Positions 6,448-13,168 of a stretch of DNA of 13,168 bases are shown in pieces. The position numbers were made by a program, and so were the translations under genes. The notes beneath the pieces are model-generated. The model had not been told where the DNA came from. It was given only the letters and a program-made list of their open reading frames with translations, and did no database searches. How positions within the stretch are numbered: position 1 is the first letter of the stretch; each line of letters opens with the position of its first letter. The stretch is from Collimonas sp. UBA1456. Its GTDB lineage: Bacteria > Pseudomonadota > Gammaproteobacteria > Burkholderiales > Burkholderiaceae_D. The stretch is taken from contig DCSW01000088.1 in assembly GCA_002325825.1 (NCBI GenBank), positions 1 through 13,168 of the forward strand, given 5' to 3'.

Positions 6448-7074
6448 ATGTTTGGACGATTGATGCCTATCGAGGGCAAATTCTTTAAGCTCTTTAATAA
6501 GCACGCAGAATTATGCGTCAAAGGTGCCAAGCAAATGGTGGCGTTAATGACGAATTTCGACGATCTGGAAATTCGTGTGCGTGCCATCGAAGGTATTGAA
6601 AAGCAGGCCGATCAAGTCACGCATCATGCCATCGACATGTTGCATAAGACGTTCATCACACCGATTGATCGCGACGACATCCATCAGTTGATTACGCGCA
6701 TGGACGATATTCTTGATTTGCTGGAGGATGCGGCGCAGACCATCTCGCTGTACGACATCAAGGCCATCACGCCGGAAGCCAAACGCCTGGCTGAGCTCTG
6801 CTTGGCCTGCGCGGAGAAGGTCAAGGCGGCTGTCGTACTGCTGCACAACATGGACAATTCGCGCGAAATCTTGGCAATCTGCGTCGAAATCGACCGCCTG
6901 GAATCAGACGCCGATCACGTGATGCGCGCAGCCATGTCTAAGCTGTTCCGAGATGAGCCCGATGTGCGTACTCTGATCAAGCTCAAGGCCATCTATGAGA
7001 TTCTGGAGACTGTCACCGACCGCTGCGAGGATGTCGCCAATATCATTGAGGGCATCATCGTAGGAAATGCCTGA
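6448..7074 (+). CDS. DUF47 (PhoU-like) phosphate transport accessory protein
   Basis: The 208-residue, mostly helical cytoplasmic protein belongs to the DUF47/TIGR00153 family, distant relatives of PhoU. Visible family features are GIEKQAD (49-55), FITPIDRDDIHQLI (69-82) and RMDDILDLLEDA (84-95), the acidic segments likely to bind metal. A GA-rich ribosome-binding site (AGAAGAGAGAG, about 6430-6440) precedes the ATG. Family members are commonly encoded just upstream of pit-type phosphate transporters and are thought to regulate them. Here pit follows after 158 bp. That gap holds a weak possible promoter (TTACTT 7141-7146, TACAAT 7163-7168), so the two genes may also be read separately. Confidence 0.9.
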   Translation: MFGRLMPIEGKFFKLFNKHAELCVKGAKQMVALMTNFDDLEIRVRAIEGIEKQADQVTHHAIDMLHKTFITPIDRDDIHQLITRMDDILDLLEDAAQTISLYDIKAITPEAKRLAELCLACAEKVKAAVVLLHNMDNSREILAICVEIDRLESDADHVMRAAMSKLFRDEPDVRTLIKLKAIYEILETVTDRCEDVANIIEGIIVGNA

Positions 7075-7232
7075 TGCAGAGTAGAGCGGTGGCGGTCGGT
7101 TACTGCTACCGCGTTGTTCTTGCAATTCGACTCAAAACGATTACTTGGCGCCGACTGCGTTGTACAATCTGGCTGGAACCACAAACGCCCGACGGATTAA
7201 CATAATCTTAAAAACGACGACACGGCCTATTC

Positions 7233-8243
7233 ATGCACACTCTTCAAATTAGTATATACGTTCTCGTCTTCCTTATTGCACTGGCCCTGATATTTGATTT
7301 TATGAATGGCTTTCATGATGCGGCTAATGCTATTGCTACCGTGGTTTCCACCGGCGTCCTGAAACCGCAACAGGCGGTTTCCATGGCGACTGTGTTCAAC
7401 TTTATCGCGATTGCTATATTTCAGTTACATGTTGCGGCCACGGTTGGAAAAGGTACGATCGATCCCAACGTGGTCGATCACTACGTAGTGTTCGGTGCTC
7501 TGGTTGGCGCCATCTGCTGGAATATCCTGACTTGGTACTACGGTATTCCGTCTTCTTCTTCACACGCATTGATCGGGGGTCTGGTTGGTGCGGCAGTGGC
7601 GAAGTCTGGCATCGGTTCGCTGATCTCGGCAGGATTGATTAAGACCATTGCTTTCATTGTGTTTTCGCCGCTTCTGGGTTTTGTGTTCGGATCGATCATG
7701 ATGGTTCTGGTATCGTGGATCTTCGTGCGCTCGACACCACGCAAGGTCGATAAATGGTTCCGCCGCCTGCAACTGGTTTCGGCTTCGATGTACAGCCTGG
7801 GCCATGGCGGTAACGATGCGCAAAAAACCATCGGAATCATCTGGATGTTGTTGATTGCAACTGGATTTGCGCAAGAGAGCGACAATCTGCCGCCATGGTG
7901 GGTAATCATTTCCTGTTATAGCGCGATCAGTCTAGGAACCCTGTTCGGAGGCTGGCGCATCGTCAAAACCATGGGGCAGAAAATTACCAAGCTCAAGCCT
8001 GTAGGCGGCTTTTGCGCAGAAACCGGCGGAGCGATCACACTGTTCTTGGCAACCGTGCTCGGCGTACCAGTATCGACTACCCACACCATCACCGGCGCTA
8101 TTGTCGGCGTTGGCGCGGCTAAGCGTGTTTCGGCAGTGCGTTGGGGTGTTGCCGGGAGTATCGTTTGGGCCTGGGTGCTGACGATTCCGGCATCGGCCTT
8201 CATGGCCGCGATGGCCTGGTGGATTGGTAAACACATTTTGTAA
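7233..8243 (+). CDS. pit: Low-affinity inorganic phosphate transporter (Pit family)
   Basis: Pit transporters carry metal-phosphate across the inner membrane with protons. The 336-residue protein is almost wholly hydrophobic, with about ten predicted membrane segments and an inverted internal duplication. Both copies of the family signature are present: FMNGFHDAANAIATVV (23-38) and LGHGGNDAQKTIG (189-201). Also typical are GIPSSSSHALIGGLVG (104-119) and the later VPVSTTHTITGAIVGVG. The charged loop RSTPRKVDKWFRRL (167-179) marks the cytoplasmic middle. The length fits the short Pit proteins found beside DUF47 genes rather than the longer E. coli PitA. The ribosome-binding site is poor. It is convergent with pmbA; the 199-bp gap between them shows no good terminator. 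Confidence 0.93.
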   Translation: MHTLQISIYVLVFLIALALIFDFMNGFHDAANAIATVVSTGVLKPQQAVSMATVFNFIAIAIFQLHVAATVGKGTIDPNVVDHYVVFGALVGAICWNILTWYYGIPSSSSHALIGGLVGAAVAKSGIGSLISAGLIKTIAFIVFSPLLGFVFGSIMMVLVSWIFVRSTPRKVDKWFRRLQLVSASMYSLGHGGNDAQKTIGIIWMLLIATGFAQESDNLPPWWVIISCYSAISLGTLFGGWRIVKTMGQKITKLKPVGGFCAETGGAITLFLATVLGVPVSTTHTITGAIVGVGAAKRVSAVRWGVAGSIVWAWVLTIPASAFMAAMAWWIGKHIL

Positions 8244-8442
8244 AAATGGATTTGTAATGTCGCAAAATATAGTCTTTTACTTCGCATAAATAATATTATG
8301 TAAAATAATATCAGTCGCAAATAATTGCCACTCCAAGTGCGCTCTCCCTTTTCGCCACATTAGGCACGCGGCTTATACGCGGCACTGCGCACGCTGAATG
8401 TACTCGGCGCTTGACCGACGTTCCGCCGTGAAAAAATGGTGA

Positions 8443-9807
8443 TCAGTTCCCAGCCACAGTCATGCTTTCAATTAGCACCGAACCGATCTTCTTGGTACCG
8501 CAAATCAGCGTATCGGCGCCGATAGCGACGATCTGCGCCAACATGACTTTCATGTTGCCAGCGATCGTGATTTCCTCGACCGGATACTGGATGATGCCAT
8601 TTTCTACCCAATAGCCGGAAGCGCCACGTGAATAATCGCCGGTTACGTAGTTAGTGCCTTGCCCCATCAGCTCGGTCACCAATAAGCCTGTATTGAGCTT
8701 CTTCAGCATCGCCTTGAAGTTGTCTACGGATTTGGTTAGCGAGGAGGTCATGCTGAGATTATGCGAACCGCCAGCATTACCGGTCGTTTTCATGCCCAAC
8801 TTGCGTGCCGAATAGGTCGACAAGAAGTAGCCCTGCACCACGCCATCCTTGACCACCTGGCGACGCTGGGTCTTGACGCCCTCATCGTCGAACGGCGCCG
8901 AACCCATCGCGCCAACCAAATGAGGATCTTCCAGTATCTGGATGTGCGGCGCAAACACAGACTTGCCCAGAGTATCGAGCAAGAAAGTCGATTTGCGGTA
9001 CAACACGCTGCCAGACACCGCCTGCACGAAGGCTCCCAGCAAGCTTGCCGCCAGCGGCGCCTCGAACAGCACCGGACACCTGCGCGTATCCAACTGGCGC
9101 GCATTAAGCCGTGCTAATGCGCGTTGCGCGGCATAACGACCGATCGCTTCCGGCTTCGCCAATTGCTGCGGATCGCGCATCGACGAATACCAGTCATCGC
9201 GCTGCATGTGCGCACCTTTACCAGCGATCGGGGCAACCGAGATGGTGTGCTGTGACAATGGATAACCACCCATGAAACCGCGCGAATTGGCGATGACAAA
9301 GTGCGATTGATGGGCGCAAACGCCAGCACCTTCGCTGTTGGCGATACGCTTGTCAACCGCAAATGCCGCTGCTTCGCAACGCTTTGCCAATTCGACAGCT
9401 TCCTCCGCCGAAATCAGCCACGGTGAATACAACTTCAAATCCAGCGGATCCATTTCCAAAGTATTGGCATCCGGCAAGCCGGCGCAATCATCTTCGGCAG
9501 TAAAACGGGCGATGTTGTATGCCGCCTCTACTGTATCCTGCAGCATCTTAGGCGAAAAATCAGAGGTTCTGGCATTGCCGCGCCGGGTATGCCTTTCTTC
9601 ACCAAGATACACGGTGACACTCATGCCCTTATCTTTGTTTTGCTCGATAGTCTCGACGCTACCCTTGCGCACACCGACAGAGAGCGTGCTGCCTTCGCTG
9701 ATCTCGACAGAGGCACCGGAAACGCCTTTTTTCCGCGCATAACGCAAAACGTTTTGCGCAAGTTGTTGCAACTGTTCTTGGCTATGAATGAATACGGAGT
9801 TGCTCAT
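8443..9807 (-). CDS. pmbA: Metalloprotease-related protein PmbA/TldE
   Basis: TldE (PmbA) pairs with TldD in a cytoplasmic protease known from microcin B17 maturation and CcdA degradation; TldD supplies the metal site. The 454-residue product shows no HExxH motif, as expected for the TldE partner. It has the N-terminal domain (VRKGSVETIEQNKDKGMSV and YLGEERHTRRGNARTSD) and the conserved C-terminal core AMGSAPFDDEGVKTQRR, VVQGYFLSTYSARKLGM, GTNYVTGDYSRGASGYWVE and PVEEITIAGNM. The frame is open to 9846, but MSNSVFIHSQEQLQQLAQ at 9807 resembles usual starts. It is divergent from darP with a 77-bp gap, a common arrangement. tldD is not in the window. Confidence 0.93.
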   Translation of the reverse strand: MSNSVFIHSQEQLQQLAQNVLRYARKKGVSGASVEISEGSTLSVGVRKGSVETIEQNKDKGMSVTVYLGEERHTRRGNARTSDFSPKMLQDTVEAAYNIARFTAEDDCAGLPDANTLEMDPLDLKLYSPWLISAEEAVELAKRCEAAAFAVDKRIANSEGAGVCAHQSHFVIANSRGFMGGYPLSQHTISVAPIAGKGAHMQRDDWYSSMRDPQQLAKPEAIGRYAAQRALARLNARQLDTRRCPVLFEAPLAASLLGAFVQAVSGSVLYRKSTFLLDTLGKSVFAPHIQILEDPHLVGAMGSAPFDDEGVKTQRRQVVKDGVVQGYFLSTYSARKLGMKTTGNAGGSHNLSMTSSLTKSVDNFKAMLKKLNTGLLVTELMGQGTNYVTGDYSRGASGYWVENGIIQYPVEEITIAGNMKVMLAQIVAIGADTLICGTKKIGSVLIESMTVAGN

Positions 9808-9884
9808 GGCGCGGTTTTTTTGAATAAAGAATAAAAAGTTTATCATAGCAGTTGTTTATAGTATGGAAGTACACACTTAACATC

Positions 9885-10463
9885 ATGCCAAATCCCAATC
9901 GGGGCTCCTGCGGCTTTCAGTCTAGCGAGTTCGAACAGAAATACAATCGTCCCTCCAAGTCCCAGCTCAAGCGCGAGATGACTGCATTGCAGAAGCTCGG
10001 CGAAGAGCTGATTGCCGAATCGCGCGACCGCGTCAAGCGGGTGCCGATGCCGGAAGATGTGCGCGACGCCATCCTTGAATGCCAACAGATCAAGGACCAC
10101 GAAGGACGCCGCCGCCAGACTCAATACGTCGGCAAGAAAATGCGTATTTTGGAGTCACACGAAATTGTTGAAATCCAGAAAACCCTGGATAGCTGGCGCG
10201 GCCTATCGAAAGCAGATACCTCCGCCATGCACGCACTGGAACGCCATCGCGATCGCCTGTTGAAAGACGACGGCGTACTGACTGAACTGATGGCAAAGCA
10301 TCCGGAACTTGATGTGCAGCAAGTGCGAACGATGATCCGCAATGCGCGCAAAGAACAGGCTGAGAATAAACCGCCGAAAGCGTATCGCGCAATTTTCCAG
10401 ATGTTGAAAGAATTACAGAAATTGTCAGCGCAGGAAAGTGACGACGATGGAGATCGACACTAG
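9885..10463 (+). CDS. darP: Ribosome-associated protein DarP (YjgA, DUF615)
   Basis: DarP binds late 50S precursors and helps assemble the subunit. The 192-residue, highly charged helical protein matches YjgA: SKSQLKREMTALQKLGEEL, then VKRVPMPEDVRDAILECQ, GRRRQTQYVGKKMR, and the C-terminal FQMLKEL. An upstream in-frame TTG exists at 9852, but MPNPNRG at 9885 fits the family better. It is divergent from pmbA. Its last codons, for DGDRH and the TAG stop, form one arm of a perfect inverted repeat whose other arm lies in the mogA remnant. The start of mogA would have overlapped this gene's end. Confidence 0.9.
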   Translation: MPNPNRGSCGFQSSEFEQKYNRPSKSQLKREMTALQKLGEELIAESRDRVKRVPMPEDVRDAILECQQIKDHEGRRRQTQYVGKKMRILESHEIVEIQKTLDSWRGLSKADTSAMHALERHRDRLLKDDGVLTELMAKHPELDVQQVRTMIRNARKEQAENKPPKAYRAIFQMLKELQKLSAQESDDDGDRH

Positions 10464-10496
10464 AACGATTTTCGGGCTAGTGTCGATCTCCATCGT
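10444..10496. repeat. Perfect 20-bp inverted repeat across the darP/mogA boundary
   Basis: Positions 10444-10463 (last six darP codons, including the stop) are the exact reverse complement of 10477-10496 (early mogA), with a 13-base spacer. The hairpin would bury the likely mogA ATG at 10447. There is no following T run, so it is not a classical terminator. The first mogA frameshift lies inside the right arm. Confidence 0.85.
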
Positions 10497-10890
10497 GCCA
10501 GCACAGGCATCTACCAGGGTCAGAGCGGCATCCTCGCCCTGCAGGAATGGTTCGGCGTGCCGTACTCGGCAGCCCGCGGCAGGTAGAGAAACTCAGCTGA
10601 TCGCCGACGAGCGCGCACTGATTGAACAAACCCTGATCGAACACTAGTGGATCAGGATCAGGAGAACTGCCATCTGGTGCTGACCACCGGCGGCACCGGA
10701 AGCCACGCTGGCGGCCGCTACCAAGGAAATGTCCAGCTTTGGCAAACAGAGATGCGACAAATCAGACTACAATTCGTGCCGACCGTGACCCTCTCACGGC
10801 AAGTTGCGTGATCCGCGAAAGAGCCGATCACGCAACCCTGATCCTGAATCTGCCAGGCCAACCTAAATCGATCAAGGAAATGCGCGGACA
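10447..10890 (+). pseudogene. mogA: Molybdopterin adenylyltransferase MogA, broken
   Basis: MogA adenylylates molybdopterin before molybdenum insertion. Recognisable pieces occur in family order but in shifting frames. FGLVSIS is followed, after one lost base near 10491, by RASTGIYQGQSGILALQEWF. ETQLIADERALIEQTLIE comes next, ending at a TAG at 10645-10647. NCHLVLTTGGTG follows, then a fragment reading PEATLAAATKEMSSF in another frame (RRDVT deleted), FVPTVTLSRQVA, and ATLILNLPGQPKSIKE. The last 45 or so residues of the family are missing. At least five lesions make it nonfunctional. Its start lay within the end of darP, suggesting past translational coupling. Confidence 0.9.
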
Positions 10891-10929
10891 GGCTTTCTTT
10901 TCACTCAACTACCTTAGCGAACAGTTTTC

Positions 10930-11584
10930 ATGCGCTTGTTCAACGAATATCCTGCCACCCGATCACCGCCGCTGCCGATGGCGTTGACTCTGGATACCAA
11001 CGGTCCAGCTACCACTTCGGTCTGACCATCAAGGGCAATGCCTAGGTCAGGCCATCAGCGAACGCAAGGTCGAAATGGCGACGCCACTGATCAACCTGGC
11101 ATCCTTGCAAGCGCTGCGGATCCGTGTACCTCTACGACGAGAATAGCCGTAACGTGTTTGAACTGGTCGGGGCAAAGAGGGGTCCGGATGTTAGCTGCAG
11201 GCGAATTGAATGCCGTGCTATCATTGAAGGATGGCGGCGCCAATAACCGCATGTGTGATCGGCTCGGCAATTTCAGCGCCATCAATTATGCGACCCCGAT
11301 CAGCTACACCGTGATCAACCGCAGCGTCTGGAAACAACTGTCGCCACAACAGCAGGCAACCTTTGGCGAAGCGACAAAACGCATCAGGGATACCTCCCCA
11401 GAGTAACCTCCGGGATCGCATCGAAGGCAATTACGTACGCATGCGCGAACACAAGACGACACTCAACCTGACACCGCTGACGGTAATCCAAAACAACTTG
11501 TACAATGCCGCACGCAGCCAACTCGCTGCCTGGCAGCAAACGACCAATGCCGCAAACGCAGAGATATCGTCGGCGTTTGCCTGA
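10930..11584 (+). pseudogene. Probable TRAP transporter substrate-binding protein (DctP-type), broken
   Basis: Fragments in changing frames read in order: SERKVEMATPLINLASLQAL, then RV(P)LYDENSRNVFELVGA, LAAGELNAVLSLKDGGANN, FSAINYATPISYTVINRSVW, LSPQQQATFGEA, and finally LYNAARSQLAAWQQTT ending at TGA 11582-11584. The layout, a GELxxAL segment, then a YxxPxSYxVxNxxxW-xxLSP-QQ segment and a final AARxxLAxW helix, resembles the C-terminal lobe of DctP-type periplasmic receptors. The N-terminal signal peptide and first lobe are not recognisable. The family call is moderate; that it is broken is clear from frame changes near 11040, 11130, 11185 and 11390. Confidence 0.5.
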
Positions 11585-11670
11585 ATGGCAACCTGAGTGC
11601 AAGCGCTGCACGATAAGCCGGGACCGACCATCAACATCAACGATAAACCTCTTATCCCATGGAACACCTC

Positions 11671-12339
11671 ATGCCTAGCATGCTCAAAACCATTGAAATT
11701 TCCACCTCAGACAATCCGACCGCTGCCGTCATCTGGATGCACGGCCTTGGCGCCGACGGCTCCGATTTCGTACCAATCATCAAGGAACTGGATCTGAGCG
11801 GCTGCGCCGGCATCCGCTTCGTCTTTCCGAGTGCGCCAACCATACCAGTGACCATCAACAACGGTTACGTGATGCCGGCCTGGTACGACATTCTGACCAT
11901 CGAATTGATCCGTCGTGAAGACGAATCCGGCCTGCGCAAATCGCAGCTGGAAATCGAAGCCCTGATCAGACAACAAATCGGGCTTGGCATTGCCGCCGAC
12001 AAGATCGTCATCGCCGGTTTCTCCCAAGGCTGCGCAATGACACTGCAAACCGGCCTGCGCTATCCGCAAAAGCTGGCTGGCCTAATGTGCTTATCCGGCT
12101 ACCTTCCATTGAGCGACAAAATCACCGTCGAACGCCACGAGGCCAACCAGCACACCCCGATTTTCCTGGCCCACGGCAGCATCGATCCGGTAGTCATCAT
12201 CGACCGCGCAGTAACATCACGCGACCTGCTGAAAGAACTTGGTTATCAGGTAGAGTGGCATGAATACATGATGCTGCACTCGGTGTGTGCGGAGGAAGTG
12301 GCGGACATCGGGAATTGGTTGCGTCGGGTGCTAGGTTAA
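11671..12339 (+). CDS. Carboxylesterase/phospholipase-family alpha/beta hydrolase
   Basis: The 222-residue serine hydrolase resembles the Pseudomonas EstB-like carboxylesterases and lysophospholipases (Abhydrolase_2). The oxyanion-loop motif VIWMHGLGADGSDF is at 20-33. The nucleophile S118 lies in AGFSQGCAMTL, D172 in HGSIDPVV, and H203 in MLHSVCAEEV, so the triad is complete. ATGs at 11659, 11671 and 11680 are all possible; 11671 is chosen because GGAA (11661-11664) sits about 6 nt upstream. There is no signal peptide, so it is cytoplasmic. It stands alone between two stretches of broken genes and looks intact. The natural substrate is unknown. Confidence 0.88.
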   Translation: MPSMLKTIEISTSDNPTAAVIWMHGLGADGSDFVPIIKELDLSGCAGIRFVFPSAPTIPVTINNGYVMPAWYDILTIELIRREDESGLRKSQLEIEALIRQQIGLGIAADKIVIAGFSQGCAMTLQTGLRYPQKLAGLMCLSGYLPLSDKITVERHEANQHTPIFLAHGSIDPVVIIDRAVTSRDLLKELGYQVEWHEYMMLHSVCAEEVADIGNWLRRVLG

Positions 12340-12712
12340 GTCTCGGCCCGTATTAAGTGCAACTCAGAACAAAAAAGAACGGGCGTTTTACGAAGGCTTA
12401 CAGCTCATGGCGCTATAGGGATGTAACTCGCATCGCGTATGGCTGCTCGGTATGGGAAGCATAGTTGCATGATAAACATTACCATGATGGTAAGATCAAA
12501 TGAAATTTTGACAGTCGGTCGGTTCAGTGCAGATTTTGAGCTGAGAAGCCAGTCATACCGCAACCAAGGTTGATGTCAGAATGGAAGGGCGTACTGCGTC
12601 GATCGCCATTATGGCTTCAGCTGATGAATGGACTAAGGGCCCATCATGGGTCGGCACTGGCTAGCGCTGGTCGCCGCCGTGAGCCTCAATCTCGTCTTCT
12701 TTCTCGCACTTT
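12340..12712. other. Non-coding gap with an orphan regulatory site
   Basis: No gene is recognisable. A weak inverted repeat, GCCCGT (12346-12351 area) with ACGGGC (12379-12384), has a loop of about 27 nt and a short T run; it may be a poor terminator for the upstream hydrolase gene. The gap contains the MerR-type promoter at 12469-12499. A 36-codon frame at 12646-12756 encodes one hydrophobic segment (LALVAAVSLNLVFFLAL) but no recognisable domain. Confidence 0.4.
12469..12499 (-). promoter_or_regulatory. MerR/CueR-type metal-responsive promoter, orphaned
   Basis: On the minus strand TTGATC (-35, plus positions 12494-12499) and TATCAT (-10, 12469-12474) are separated by 19 bp. The spacer holds a perfect 7-bp-arm dyad, TTACCAT-C-ATGGTAA (12479-12493). 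A 19-bp spacer with a dyad between the -35 and -10 is the hallmark of promoters activated by MerR-family regulators, such as CueR at copper-efflux ATPase genes. It points toward 12340, where no gene survives. A metal-ATPase remnant lies 240 bp away on the other strand. Confidence 0.55.
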
Positions 12713-12911
12713 ATGCTGGGCACAACGCAAGACGGCAAACAATTAGGTATCAGTGAGATCCATGCCGAAATCCTGCCCGCCGACAAGGCCAGAACCATCG
12801 CCAAGCTGAGATCCGGCGGACAAGGTGGTGGTGATGATCGGTGATGGCATCAACGATACGCCTTCACTGGCGGTTCCAGTGGAGGATGCCATCGATGGAC
12901 GAGTGCCATGA
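12713..12911 (+). pseudogene. Heavy-metal P-type (P1B) ATPase, fragment
   Basis: Two adjacent frames encode part of the cytoplasmic P domain of a metal-transporting ATPase: LGISEIHAEILPADKARTIA (to about 12805), then after an extra G near 12818-12820 DKVVVMIGDGINDTPSLAV (about 12818-12875). GDGxND is the phosphorylation-domain Mg-binding motif of all P-type ATPases, and the preceding EILPADKA is typical of copper and other heavy-metal exporters. The phosphorylated DKTGT motif, the membrane segments and the metal-binding N-terminus are absent. It is a short relic of a much larger gene of about 750 codons. Confidence 0.8.
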
Positions 12912-13011
12912 ATATTAGCGACGCTGCGTTGGCCTCATGCGTCTCAGTCAAGATGATCCGCCCCTACGAAAAGATCTGCCTAATTCCGAAAGTTAACCAC
13001 AGTGACGCCGG

Positions 13012-13168
13012 CTACCGCAGAATGGGAAGTACACTCAGATCGCCAAATCATGTATTATCCATTGGGTCAATTTGCGTACGTTGTTTGATTACCCATCAGA
13101 AATTCGTAAGGCGATCTATACGTAAAATATCATTGAGTCTCTCAACAGAGTGATTCGCTGCGCAGTGG
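13012..13168 (+). pseudogene. IS256-family transposase fragment, runs off the window
   Basis: In one frame 13027-13122 reads KYTQIAKS, then HWVNLRTLFDYPSEIRKAIY. After an in-frame TAA at 13123-13125 it continues NIIESLNRVIRCAV to the window edge. This matches the late catalytic region of IS256-family (mutator-type) DDE transposases, where the text is usually YPPEIRK-xIYTTNAIESLN-xxIR; the conserved glutamate of IESLN is present. The TAA stands where the family has T of YTTN. The similarity may begin a little earlier, from about 12960. No terminal inverted repeat is within the window. Confidence 0.8.

Noticed and set aside
8288..8312. AT-rich dyad (ATATTAT/ATAATAT) between pit and pmbA as a bidirectional terminator
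   Set aside because: The stem has no GC pairs and no adjacent T run, so it would be very weak; such dyads are common in AT-rich DNA.
8337..8392. GTGCGC/GCGCAC inverted repeat and ACGCGGC direct repeat after pit
   Set aside because: Short arms with a 44-base loop and no terminator features; likely chance.
8790..9104. Alternative-frame ORFs inside pmbA, dnaB and pit
   Set aside because: They overlap clearly real genes, have skewed composition typical of shadow frames, and lack ribosome-binding sites or family similarity.
12646..12756. 36-residue membrane-segment ORF (MGRHWLALVAAVSLNLVFF)
   Set aside because: It resembles the start of small metal-sensor proteins only in being hydrophobic, has no further domain, and overlaps the ATPase relic.
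1..13168. CRISPR arrays, tRNA or rRNA genes, toxin-antitoxin, phage-defence or biosynthetic systems
   Set aside because: No regularly spaced repeats, cloverleaf sequences, rRNA motifs or defence or biosynthesis domains were seen on either strand.

Overview
The window looks like chromosomal DNA of a betaproteobacterium of the order Burkholderiales, perhaps Oxalobacteraceae. This is judged from protein resemblance and gene order (rpsF-priB-rpsR-rplI-dnaB; DUF47 gene-pit; pmbA/darP-mogA); no search was run. The most striking overall feature is a patchwork. Housekeeping genes are complete and keep their key residues. Between and around them lie genes broken by frameshifts, internal deletions and truncation, plus scraps of insertion sequences. 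This is the pattern of a lineage losing genes, as in a recently host-restricted bacterium; the lifestyle is inference.

Left part (1-3212). Positions 1-480 hold no recognisable gene. A scrap resembling the start of an IS3-family orfA lies at 493-573. suhB (minus strand, 646-1449) is complete. Facing away from it is a wrecked trmJ (1626-2097) that has lost its middle. lexA (minus, 2222-2875) is complete. The lexA/rpsF intergenic region holds a perfect 17-bp tandem repeat, a one-mismatch LexA box, a 14-bp palindrome, a probable rpsF promoter and a terminator-like hairpin in the rpsF leader.

Central part (3213-10463). The ribosomal/replication operon rpsF-priB-rpsR-rplI ends at a strong 21-bp hairpin terminator. 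Four bases later begins a promoter that would make dnaB mRNA start at or next to the dnaB ATG, so dnaB may be leaderless. Then come a DUF47 PhoU-like gene and pit, a typical low-affinity phosphate uptake pair, followed by convergent pmbA (tldE), which is divergent from darP (yjgA).

Right part (10444-13168). mogA is a multiply frameshifted pseudogene. Its first frameshift lies inside a perfect 20-bp inverted repeat shared with the 3' end of darP. Next are the remains of what looks like a TRAP transporter substrate-binding protein, a complete carboxylesterase/phospholipase-type hydrolase (11671-12339), a MerR/CueR-type promoter on the minus strand with no gene left behind it, a scrap of a metal-transport P-type ATPase, and a piece of an IS256-family transposase running off the window.

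I found no intact novel system. The notable signals are small: regulatory architecture at lexA/rpsF and rplI/dnaB, a possible hairpin-templated frameshift in mogA, and an orphan metal-responsive promoter.
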